Assembly (NCBI GenBank): GCA_029339505.1 | Contig: JAQISU010000070.1 | Span: 629,001 to 693,000 of the forward strand | Length of the DNA: 64,000 nucleotides | Direction of reading: 5' to 3' | Source: Unio delphinus | Lineage: Eukaryota > Mollusca > Bivalvia > Unionida > Unionidae | Part shown: piece after piece, positions 1 through 9,999 of the stretch | How positions within the stretch are numbered: the stretch's first letter is position 1 | Layout: each line of letters starts with the position of its first letter | Position numbers and translations under genes: made by a program | Notes under the pieces: generated by a model | The model's database searches: none | What the model was told of the DNA's origin: nothing | What the model saw: only the letters and a program-made list of their open reading frames with translations

Positions 1-1010
1 AGCATTAAGAAAGTGTAAAAGGGATGGGAAAATTGATGAGGCAATTGCTGTGTGTGTGTACCGACTATGTGATGCTCATGTTAAGTTTTCTGGCAGAACC
101 ACTAATCTAGCAAACCAGATGAACACAGACAGACCATCCTGGGAAATATGGTAATTATAAGATGACAGACAATAGATCATCAATCCCTGCTAATGCGAGT
201 TTGTCATGTGAAGACACTTCCGATCTTTTAAAGCTAAAACATCGCAGCCAATCCAGAGAACCTTACTAGGGCTCAAATATCCACCACATTCTTTTCGTGC
301 TTTACATAGAAATGACATGGTGTGCAGATTCATAAAAAAAGACATGCATCCATACTGAATAGTAGATTCGTCAGAGTTTAGATACACTTGACACCCGATA
401 TAATGTTCCAGGTAGAAAACAGTTTGCAGAGGTGATCATTCCTCAAAAATATGCTCCAGTCAAGGCACTGGAAACAGAAGACCTATGAAATGTTGAGAAG
501 GTTGCATTGACAACAGATAAGTTTGACTTCGAGGTCAACTGAATAATGCCTGACAGTCACGTCAACTCGCATTGATAAAATTGGAAACTGATAAACTATT
601 TTCTTCAAACTCGTCCGTGTATGAAGGGCACACAGGTAGGAATATAGCTGCTGAGGCCTTCAAAGAAGCGAGAAATACAGTCTATCCCCATACCACCTAT
701 TGTATCAGATAATACCTGGAACTCTTTTAGGATGCAGATTTGAACAGATTGTCAGATGATGACATTTGCCTGGTATTTGTCTAAAACCTATTTAAGTGTT
801 GACAACTGCTCTTTGTGCCGAGTCAGTTCTAACCATTTCTCTTATCATGCCTCTTCATCACAAACTTTTTGACATCATTTTCCAACATAGTAATGATGAC
901 TCTAGTCATAGCTCAGATGAAAAGATGTGGGTGATGATCTTTAGGATAGATACACTTATCAAGAAAAAACTCACTTGGATCCACAGTTTAAAGCCCTATC
1001 TTTCCAACAT
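1..1010 (+). pseudogene. Decayed hAT transposase (ZBED/BED-finger type)
   Basis: Frame-shifted translation shows the landmarks of a ZBED-like hAT transposase in order. A BED-finger-like piece (CDAHVKFSGRTTNLANQ) lies at about 68-121. A segment like the start of the catalytic domain (VALTTDKFDF) lies near 501-530. A stretch at about 796-960 resembles the family pattern of a conserved PL-HKL block followed by an mK-type helix. The family signature LDPQFKALSFQ is at 975-1007, where intact members have LDPRFK. Stops and frameshifts separate every block, so it cannot make a transposase. The element begins before the window edge. Open stretches inside it, such as 796-1023, are remnants rather than host genes. 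Family placement rests on remembered motif patterns; a protein search of the three frames would settle it. Confidence 0.72.
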
Positions 1011-1125
1011 GTTTGGAGCATGATGCCCCAGTGCTAGACATCTCAAATACCTGCCACACTGCAGACATTATAACATATGGCTGAAAAATATATCAAGCTA
1101 CATTAAAAATCTGAATCACATGCAC
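1003..1125 (+). mobile_element. SINE-B fragment (3' part)
   Basis: Matches the 3' half of the SINE-B family: the GCATGATGCCCCAGTGCTAG block, then the CACTGCAGACAT block and the ACATTAAAAATC tail. The tRNA-like head is missing. The left boundary is blurred where it meets the hAT relic. Confidence 0.7.
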
Positions 1126-2690
1126 ATACTGGTCAAAAGTATCATCAAAGTGTACATTATGAGTGCAACTTCCTGATCATGGCATACCAAGTCAGTGGTA
1201 AGTGGCACCCTGAATAGCAGGATGTTTTTGGCAACCTAGTACAGTGCATACCAGGTGACAGATCCTTTAAACACAAGTTGTTTCTTGGTCCTGTGTGCAA
1301 GTAGGTTGGATGTGGCTGCTAAAACATGCTTAAATATCATGGTTTTCTTGCAATCTGCTGCCACCTGGTAGCTTGTCCTTGTACTTGAAATTTTTTGATA
1401 TAATTAGTTTAAAAACAGATCCTATTATAATGTTAGGAGAGAGAAGACTGTAAAAGTTAAATTGCACCAACTACAAGTATGTACAAGCGATGTGAACATA
1501 GTTTTGACATCTTCATAGCACAATATTACATTGACCTTTAACCTCTGATTGAAAGCATATACTGGTTATGCTTTGATTAATTATTTATTGTATATATGAA
1601 TGATTGTTCAGGACACAGAATGAACGTAATAAAGATACATTTTAATTTCTTTAATAAACAAGAAAAAGATTAAAGTAATTGAAACCAGTTTTTTTTTCCT
1701 TCTCTAAATGACCTTGATTGTAGCCATTTTTTTCCTCATTTTTATAGACCTTAATTTTCAGCTTAATAGGATTTCCATAACATATATTCATTGTGTGAAA
1801 GCTAATAACATAGAATAATTTGCGGCATTACTTGATGAAATTTGATATATCCATTTTGATCTCCTATATGTACAGTATTCACCAGATTGTTGTGTGCTAT
1901 ATTTTGCAAAATTCTTAATTCTTACTTATATATATATATACCACGTAAGATAAAGACTTAAAAACTTTTATTTGATTGGGATTGGAATTAGTATCCACCT
2001 GAATGGGGTTAGACAGTAATAAACAGTTAATCTGAGCTGTGTTGGCATTTGCAATTGTCAGAATTGTTTATCAGCGATAAATCTTTTCAGGTGACGATTC
2101 ATTCAAGTAAAACAAATACATGTTCAGTCCTTAAAAATTGAAGGCCTGTCTCGTTGGCTGCATTGGCCATGAAAATCACTGCCAATTGGATATGTAATGC
2201 AATTTGGAGGTTTAATTTAATAATAAAATGGAATTCAGGAACAAACTTGATAAAGCTATAGCAATAATTAGTCACAATTTTTATTTACACAGTTGTAATT
2301 ACTTTTCCTTCCGAATGGATGGTAATATCATCATTGGTGTTCAGAAAGAAAAGAAAACCTTTTGATGTCTGTGTTGGTTGCAAATGAAAATGGTGCCATT
2401 CTTACATCTAATTTAACTGCTGTGATGTCTGCCTTGAAAAATGTTCTGTCACTACCAAAATACTTGTAATGATGTCTTCTTTGTCCTGCATGAAAATGGT
2501 GTCAAGTTGACATCCACTATGCATGCCACATCAGCTAATTAGATAATCTTGTGATCACTGAAGGATATCAGAGTTGTTTCCTAGATGTTCCAACATTTGA
2601 CATTTAAAAGGAAGAATTGGTCTCAACTTAAGTTCCAGGATATTCTTTTTGCTTTTTACAGTGGTTTCCTTGGAGGAACTCGTGTTCTTT
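1126..2690. other. AT-rich non-coding DNA
   Basis: No exon-like reading frame with splice signals. It holds a short TA run near 1926-1940. Around 2385-2530 are two weak copies of the dispersed motif containing AAAATGGTG and GACATCCA that recurs at 6.1-6.9, 16.6 and 38.7 kb. Confidence 0.6.
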
Positions 2691-2703
2691 GGGGGGGGGG
2701 GGG
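2691..2703 (+). repeat. Poly-G homopolymer, 13 bases
   Basis: An uninterrupted run of 13 G in very AT-rich surroundings. Such runs are length-unstable, and the exact count should be treated as uncertain. Confidence 0.9.
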
Positions 2704-3174
2704 TTGTTATTAGATTTATGTTGCAATCTAGCATTGAACCAAACAAACAACACTCATGTCCAGGTTTTTATTTTTAAACTATGAGAGGTTCATAAAATTT
2801 CAGCCTCCTCAGTTTGAACTAGAACATGTCTGGGACAAATATTTCATTATTTTTCAGGTTATGTGATACATGTCTCTGATTCCCTAACAATTATGGGGAG
2901 AGCAAGATATACAAACAGTTGATTGCTGAATGCATGTAAATATAAAACTTTAGCCCTGCAAAAAAATGAAAATGTTATGATCAATTCAAGCCAGATTATG
3001 AATGTCATATCATATCATATATAAATACATATCAGTTTCACCCGATAGTTGCCACTTCATGTCACATAACTTGGGAACAGATTCATAAGATGGATCATAC
3101 ATGGAAATTTGGAAATGTCATCTGATAAAATATAGAATTATTTGCATATCCAGATGCAGCCACTTTTCTGTGTG

Positions 3175-3346
3175 TGGGTTTTAATGACCTTTTTATCACA
3201 TTATTGGCTAGATTATATCGAGGAAATGGGAGATAAGTATTTACAGGGGCATGAACAGGCAGTCAACCTGAGCTTACTTGGTATCAAACCTGTGTCTTTT
3301 GGATTACTAGACTGATTCACTACCAGCTGAGCTACATGGCTTCTTA
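3175..3346 (-). mobile_element. SINE-C: tRNA-derived SINE, minus strand
   Basis: Read on the minus strand from 3346, it has an A box (TAGCTCAGCTGGTAGTG) and a B box (GGTTTGATACC) at tRNA spacing. The anticodon-loop-like stretch CTAGTAA resembles tRNA-Thr(AGT). The tRNA-like part, about 72 nt, is followed by a roughly 100-nt unrelated body ending near AAAACCCACACACAG. It is decayed and lacks a good acceptor stem, so it is a SINE or tRNA pseudogene, not a functional tRNA. It differs from the SINE-A and SINE-B heads. Confidence 0.6.
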
Positions 3347-4342
3347 TAACATTGAAGTAAAGGCTATTTACTAAACAGATATTTTCTATGTTTCAACCTC
3401 TTTTTCTGCAGTGTTTGTGTAGAAATATTTTCAAAAATACATGTATTATATAGTCATGGTGATTCTTTGGAGTCAAAGAGAAAAGGCAAATGTTGCAAAA
3501 GGGGGGAAAAAATATCACTGATAAATAATGAAAGACTATAAAGGTATCATTAGCACAGCTTTATCTATTATTTAGTTGACTAAAATTGAATAAAACTCAC
3601 TGAACATTGTAATGGACTTACCACAGTTAATTATCCAATTATTTGGTTGATGTAGCATACCAGTTAGAGTGTTTATTGAGGAGATGTGATCATAAATAAT
3701 ACTTATGTAGGGAAAATAAAATTGCCTTGGCAATAAAACACCTACTTGTGTTGCTGTGCCTTATAGCATCAAACTGAATTGGGTGGGGGTAGATTTATTA
3801 GACTGATAATCTAATATTTCTTTGTATATTTTGACAAGATTCTGAAAGAGAAATGTGAGTGACTCTTTTGATTGTAATTAAGATATATATGCATAGTTAT
3901 TAAATTACACTACGTATTATTAATATTAAATTACCCTATGCATTATTCATAGCTTTTATATTGTCAACATTTACAAGCTCTTACTGAAGATATTTATATA
4001 GATGTGAAGCTACAATGAGAGGGTTTGGGTCTAGATTCTGAATATATTGACAGTTTTATTGATTACAACGTCTGCAGACTTCAAGGTGCATTTCTTTTGT
4101 CCTGTTTTTTGCACACCCAACGGAAGTATATATGTGTATATTTTATTTAACAAACTTGTGATTATATTACTAATTGGCACAGTTTTACTCTAATTTGAAT
4201 GTCATTTTGAGATAAATTTTACTAAATATCTTTCTTGATCTTTTCTGACACCCTTCATGTATGTGGGGTGTCTGGGAGAGAGGCTACATCTGGAATGTAC
4301 TTCTAGCTGAATATCAGGCACATCCTCATCCTTCTGTTCTGC
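3347..4342. other. AT-rich non-coding DNA
   Basis: No supported gene. Simple AT-rich sequence with short near-duplications, for example the AAATTACACTA / AAATTACCCTA pair near 3903-3940. Confidence 0.6.
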
Positions 4343-4450
4343 TCTTGCATTTAGGAATTGGGTGAATTCCTCAGGATGTCTACTGGTAATGTTTCTTGCA
4401 TTTAGGAATTGGGTGAATTCCTCAGGATGTCTACTGGTAATGTTTCTTGC
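4343..4450 (+). repeat. Two-copy tandem duplication, 51-bp unit
   Basis: The segment beginning TCTTGCATTTAGGAATTGGG occurs at 4343 and again at 4394, 51 bp later, without visible mismatches. This indicates a recent duplication. Confidence 0.9.
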
Positions 4451-4544
4451 ACACTGAGCAAAGCAAGCTCATGTTCATGCATGGCCTTACTGTTGCACTT
4501 GAAAAGCAACACAGTATGGCATTATGTATATATGTCTCAGACAA

Positions 4545-4788
4545 GTAATGCCTAAGACTTGTAAAAATGGTACTAGCAGCTGCCTTGCTAGGCATTCAGC
4601 ATTAAGAGGTTAGTATTTGGCCTGGAATCAGGATAATATGACTTGGTGGGACATGATGCCATATGTTTGCAGGCATGATTCTATAGTGCTTTAAATCACT
4701 ATAAACTGTCACACAGCAGACATCTATGTGATATTATGACTCATGACTCAGATTGTTAAAGCAACATTAAAAATCAATAAAACAAACT
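4545..4788 (+). mobile_element. SINE-B copy, decayed
   Basis: Carries the SINE-B body: AAATGGTACTA, GCAGCTGCCTTG, GCATTAAGAGGTTAG, a GGATAATATGAC block, a CTATAAACTG block, and a tail AAAAATCAATAAAACAAAC. The tRNA-like head is unrecognisable. Confidence 0.8.
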
Positions 4789-4802
4789 TAAATACTGTAA
4801 TA

Positions 4803-4855
4803 CAGTAAAACCTGTCTTGAGAGGTCACTGCTATGAGAGACCACCTGTCATGAGA
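4803..4855 (+). mobile_element. Truncated MITE-P (TA-target TIR element)
   Basis: Begins CAGTAAAACCTGTCTTGAGA after TA and follows the 5' half of the complete copies at 13904 and 41267, then stops abruptly. Only one terminus is present. Confidence 0.65.
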
Positions 4856-4865
4856 CATCATTACA

Positions 4866-4926
4866 AACCATCGTAGCAATATGACTCAGATTGTTAAAGC
4901 TGCATTTAAAAAACCAAAAAAACATG
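4866..4926 (+). mobile_element. SINE-B 3' tail fragment
   Basis: Repeats the SINE-B 3' end (CATCGTAGCAATATGACTCA, then GTTAAAGCTGCATTTAAAAA). The short ORF starting at 4881 begins inside this tail and is therefore unlikely to be a gene. Confidence 0.65.
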
Positions 4927-6120
4927 TACATGTATTATTTTTACATGGTCAAGAAATTCTCAGTGGTAGTTACTATAACCCTTCGGCAACAGCCATCCCA
5001 TCATCACTGGAAATTGCTGCATATAATGATGAATGGATTTTGCAACAGCGTTGTGAAGTAGATGCAAAAAAAACTTTTTATGGTTGGCTTTTGCGTGACA
5101 TACATTGGAATTGTATTTGTAGTCGTTAGCGATGTATTATAACTCGATCTCTACAAAATTACTCATCAAATGACTTTGAATCCCTTTTTTTTGTATGCCA
5201 GCCATTAGGTAGTGTGTATGTTGTTGCCCCTGCCTTTCCATCAATCTGTCTTTCTGGTATCTAGGTGACTGCTCAAAAAGAGAATGCCCATAATGTGCCA
5301 ATTGTTCAAAATGGTTACCAAGATTTTTTTATTTGTTTGCTGTTTTAGAAATACAAAATACACGTCCCTTAGCATTTTTTAAAATCAGCTCGAGACTGTT
5401 GTATACAGCGCAAAATGGGTGTTTTACTTGAATTGACAACATAATCAATATTTTTCTGCATTAGTGGATGGTTTACATGTTTTAGAATTGGTTTGCTCGT
5501 TCTGGAATGATGTAACACGCATTTAACAGCGAACTGTCAAGGGAGGTAATGCTGTCTAATTTTGGACAGTGTAACTTGTTGAATGGTAAATTTTAAGAAT
5601 TTGGTTGAATTAAATTTACCTGGAGAAAACAATCTTTATGATGTATTCAAATAGCATGAAGAATTATTGTATGGAAGATTGTGTACTTGTGCATGCCTAT
5701 TCCTAACATAAACCATGTAACCAGCTGTTTTCTTGATACCAGATGTTAAGAACTATTACATTTCTCTGATTTCTCAAATATGCCTGGTATGTGATCTGTC
5801 TGAACATTGTGAGGCTCTTCAAGGGAGGGTAGCCATGATTCATATGCAGTGAAATAACAATGCAATTTTTGTCCAGCCATCAAGGAGTGTTTAAGAAGGC
5901 ATACAATTAATTTTGTAGGTCATCCATTCAGTAGGGAGAGAAAACACATTTTTTTTCCCAGTCCTTTTCATAAACAATTTTGGGACAGTCTCCTGAATGT
6001 CAGTGCACTATTGCAATACTGTAATGTCTGCAATATTTGTACCAGTAATAATAATTACATACTTGATATTTATTTACAGTTATTTCGTTTTAAGAAAAAT
6101 TTTTGTGGTTATGAAGTGGC
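4927..6120. other. AT-rich non-coding DNA
   Basis: An 82-codon frame runs from 4881 to 5129 but starts in SINE sequence, has no splice or family support, and ends without a recognisable domain. Nothing else stands out. Confidence 0.6.
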
Positions 6121-6129
6121 AGAGGGGAT

Positions 6130-6930
6130 TGCTGTGAAACTTCACATACACACATCCCATGGTCTAGTTGGTCCTGAATGAAAAGGGTGGTGCTTGGACA
6201 ACCACAGTAGTGGCCATATTGTCATACTAATCCTGAATATCATATCAATATGGGATTTGTGCCTAAAAATTTCTTATACTATCTAGTTGATCCTAATTGA
6301 AAATTGTACCTATCTGATATTAAATATGGCTGACAGCTTGGAAGTCTTGTTATTGATATCACTACTCCTGAATTGACGTCTGTATCATCATGATATTTTC
6401 AATAAAATACCTCTTACAATGCATGGTCAGTCCTAAATGAAATGGTGCCAATCTGACATTCAATATGGTCACCACCACATCAACCATATTGGAACCTTGT
6501 TATTGCCATTGCTAAGGTTTTCACCAAGACTACTTAGTTTGTCCTAAATGTAAAGGTATTCAAAATGGCCACTACAGCAACCATCATGAATTGATTTATG
6601 CATGTATTTGAGCTGGTTAGCCCAGCACTTGAAGTGCTTTAGACATTATATATACTAAACATTGTAAAATATTTAAGACAACCCACCCATCCCAGACTCA
6701 TAATCTAATTTTAAAACTAGTTCAATATTAAGCTGATTTGTTTTTGCCTCGTGTCTAAATGGAAGTACTAACACTTAATGTGTCACTTATGGTGGCCATC
6801 TTGAAAATATTTGTATATCTCTGCTTCCAAATTAATGGCTGCCACATCAATATTGGATTTTACTAATATCTTTTTTATCATTCCTACCTGGTCCTAAAAG
6901 AAAATGATGCCATTCATACATCAAATATGG
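6130..6930. repeat. Degenerate repeat block, roughly 130-150 bp period
   Basis: Diverged copies of one unit recur here. The shared pieces are a GGTCCTAAATGAAAATGGTG-like block, a CCAATCTGACAT-like block, and CAATATGGCCACCAC followed by CAACCAT. Recognisable blocks occur near 6165, 6285, 6430, 6540 and 6895. Single copies lie at about 2385, 16620 and 38815. It looks like an old tandem array or tandemly arranged transposon pieces. Confidence 0.55.
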
Positions 6931-6950
6931 ATGCCTACTTTGTTCTAAGT

Positions 6951-7117
6951 CAAGGATTACAAACTGAAACCACCCTGAGGGCAGCATGATATTTTCGATG
7001 GCCTAAGGCCTGCACAACCTTTGCTATCTCTTATGACTCCTTGTGATACCAATCATTTTGCAGGACATGACTTGGCGGGCAGCATGCTGCTCATAGTCGG
7101 CATGTTTGAGACCCCTG
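6951..7117 (-). mobile_element. hAT MITE, family M1
   Basis: Ends are CAAGGATTACAAACTGAAAC on the left and, reading inward from the right, CAGGGGTCTCAAACATG. It shares internal sequence (CCAATCATTTTGCAGG) with the copy at 50596-50728. Flanking octamers TTCTAAGT and TTCTCAAT agree at 6 of 8 positions, consistent with an old hAT target duplication. Confidence 0.6.
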
Positions 7118-7214
7118 TTCTCAATAAACAAGGTGTTCAGAAAGAACAAAAAAAAACTTCTGATGTTTTTAAATTTCAAGTATTTGTTTTTTTTTTTTAG
7201 ACATTGCATGCATG

Positions 7215-7242
7215 CACACACACACACACACACACACACACC
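7215..7242 (+). repeat. (CA)n microsatellite
   Basis: About 14 CA units. It generates a spurious Cys/Val-repeat frame on the minus strand. Confidence 0.95.
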
Positions 7243-7854
7243 TTAAAGTACTGACTAAACCAGCTCATATAAGATTTGTGAAAATCAGTTTTGGGAATTC
7301 TTTTTTTTTTTAATTTATAAATTAAATTATTATTTTTAAATGGTAGAATGCTAGTGTCGGCAACAAAAAACTGGGATGATTGGCCAGCCAGAAATACTTT
7401 TTGTTTGTTTGGCCCAATCTGGTATCCAATATGTCAACTACTGCAGGTAATTTGAAAGTTGTTGGCTAAAGAATATCATAGATGAGGTTTCAGTGCCCAC
7501 CAGTTGAAACGGAAAATGTGGTCTTATTTTGAATAAAATTCTTTTTGCCTAATAGAGCTTAAAGTTTTGTATATAACTTACAAGTATCTGTTATGCATTA
7601 ATTTAAATTTGATTACTGAACAATGATAGTAACTTCATTAATGTGTTTACAATATATGTGTATAGTTAATTAGTTTACATGTATAGTTAATTAATCTAAG
7701 CCTTTAATATCTATGTACATAACTAATATTCAAGAACATACTTTTGTAAAATGTCTAGTCATTGATTGCACTCAGTGCATATATCTTTGAGGGCTTCATG
7801 GTAGATTTTTCTGTTTTGTAACTAAGTTACCCAAATTATAAGTCTTTATTATTA

Positions 7855-7900
<46 letters not shown>

Positions 7901-9080
7901 TTAATGGACTGAAACCAAATTTCAGGTGTGATATTTTATATTAAAAGTTGTGGCCACTGTTTGACACTTACGAAAAAAAGCCCCAGACAACAAGAAAACT
8001 TTGCATATTATTTTTGCATGGTAACTTACTGTATTTTCAATCAAATTTGATTTGAGGATTAACATTAAAATTGTTGCATTGACTTTTACCCCACTCTCTT
8101 GAATTTTGCCCTTTATCTTGGCTTAGTCACAATTGAAGGACTTTTGAAGTCAGATTTGGAATATTTGATTTTGTGAAGAACCTGGTAAAATAAAGTTTTC
8201 TGATGTTAGACCCTGTTTGACTTTGCCCATTAAATGCATCAACAGATTAACAGAGGCATTTGTGGCTTATAGAAATGTTTCTGGTTATGAAAAATTATGA
8301 GGAGTTGCCAAACTAACATATATACTTGAATGTAAGTTGAGTCCACCATTGAAGAAATAGTCCATGATCTGCAGATTACGGTTGTGATTAGTTGTAACAA
8401 ACTACATGGACTTGGATCTCTTGCCATTTTATTTGATTACAAATCATTGTATGTGCGGTTTGCATTTGTGCTCAATTTATATGTGATTTTATATGGGAAA
8501 GAGATTTATTCATTTCAAACTTATATCTGACTTTATATGGTAAAGAGATATTTATGCATTTCAAAGACAAGATACGATTGTCAGAATCAGACTACAAGTT
8601 ATTTTTATCCTCTTCTTTTCCTTTCATCTTTCTCATTTTATACCTGACAAATCAGAGGGTTGAAATATCCTTTTGGCAGAATCTGTCACAATTATATTTG
8701 TATTGATTCTTAAAATTTATACCATTAGCGATTGTATGGTACTGAAAGATGATCCTTTCTTAACACTAGATAATGAAGTGGGATAGATAAAAATAAATAG
8801 TGCCTAATAACTTGTTAGACAAGCTTTACTGCTGACAGGTTTAAAAATGGCAGCATGCCAACTGTTTTGACTGTTCCACTGTTGTCATGTCCTTAATAAT
8901 AGTGGTAACTGGACTCCTAAATAATTTTAGTATATGAAAGAGGAAATGTATCGTGACCTAAAAACCTCAGTTATTATTTAGCATAGTAAATTACCGTGCC
9001 CTGACCATATATACACTGTGATGTCATGTGATTTTTTTTTTCAACAATGAAAGATATTTGCAAATTAAACAACTAGTGCT
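7243..9080. other. AT-rich non-coding DNA with an (ATT)n run
   Basis: No supported exon. The (ATT)n array is listed separately. A partial duplication (TATCTGACTTTATATGG-like versus TATGTGATTTTATATGG) lies around 8480-8550. Confidence 0.6.
7847..7899 (+). repeat. (ATT)n microsatellite
   Basis: An interrupted then perfect ATT repeat of about 17 units. Confidence 0.95.
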
Positions 9081-9084
9081 TACA

Positions 9085-9330
9085 GTAGAATCAGTTTAGT
9101 GGACACCTCAATATAAAGTAACTGCAGTACAACCTGTATTACAGGCAACCTCCACAAAAGCAATACCTCCACATAAAGCACCTGCAATAAAAACTGTTTT
9201 AATGGACACAAAGTCTTAAAGCAGCTCTTTGAAAACTGGTAATAATGGTCACCCTCATAAAGCAGCTGCAGTAAAACTTGTCTTGATGGACACCTTCACA
9301 TGAAGCAACAACATTAAGGCCTGTTGACCT
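9085..9330 (+). repeat. Degenerate ~43-bp minisatellite related to MITE-P ends
   Basis: Recurring blocks of the form CAGTARAACCTGT, TTAATGGACACC and CATAAAGCAGC occur about every 40-45 bp. The same unit is better preserved at 13640-13900. The start of the unit resembles the terminal repeat of MITE-P. Confidence 0.6.
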
Positions 9331-9383
9331 AGACATATGTGAGTTCTGCACAGAGAAGATGTTTGCATTTGCAACATGCCAAG

Positions 9384-9546
9384 CAACTTTCCCTCTAAGC
9401 TGCTTGCGTGCGTGCTTGTGCATCCCCGTGCAGTTGAATTGTAAATTTTTGCTCATTCCAACGTTAAATTTTGCTCGTCTCCATAATGCTTGCACAGTGC
9501 AGTGAGCACTGCGCGCACATCTACCATTCGCTTAGAGGGAACATTG
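9384..9546. mobile_element. hAT MITE with perfect 8-bp target duplication
   Basis: A 163-bp element with terminal inverted repeats: left CAACTTTCCCTCTAAGC, and right, read inward, CAATGTTCCCTCTAAGC. It is flanked on both sides by ATGCCAAG (9376-9383 and 9547-9554). The 8-bp duplication and TIR form are diagnostic of the hAT superfamily. The core is GC- and CpG-rich compared with its surroundings. The minus-strand frame 9199-9495 overlaps it and is not a gene. Confidence 0.92.
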
Positions 9547-9999
9547 ATGCCAAGTGGAGATGATCTTGGCATACCACAGGACTGCTTTCATGTACTGTGG
9601 CTGAAATTTCTTTCCATGTTATAGTTGAAGAAATCATGAATCACCAAAGACACATCTGACCACATTGTATGCCCCCATGTCCTTTGAAAAAAACAACTAA
9701 CTAGTACTTTAAGTTTAGCAGGCATTAAAAATAGCTCTGAGAATGAATTACAAAATATATGATGAGTGTTTGGATGTGAAAGCAAACCATCCCGTCCTCA
9801 GGGGTATCCTTTTACTTTATGCCAAGATCATCTCCCTGTCCCAGAACAGTTCAGAGTGAACAGTTGAACAAACAATCAACCCATATTATTCCCTCTGATA
9901 GTAACGAAACCGGTCAGGGACAGAGGGTGACTTATTTAGGACACCCCAGCAGACAAGAGGGTTATATGCCTCCACATCTAAACATCTTCTTTAAGACTT

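Noticed and set aside
3275..3346. Possible tRNA-Thr gene
   Set aside because: A/B boxes are present but stems do not pair well and a SINE body follows; SINE or pseudogene more likely.
9199..9495. 98-codon minus-strand frame
   Set aside because: Spans a minisatellite and a hAT MITE; its GC-rich part is the MITE.
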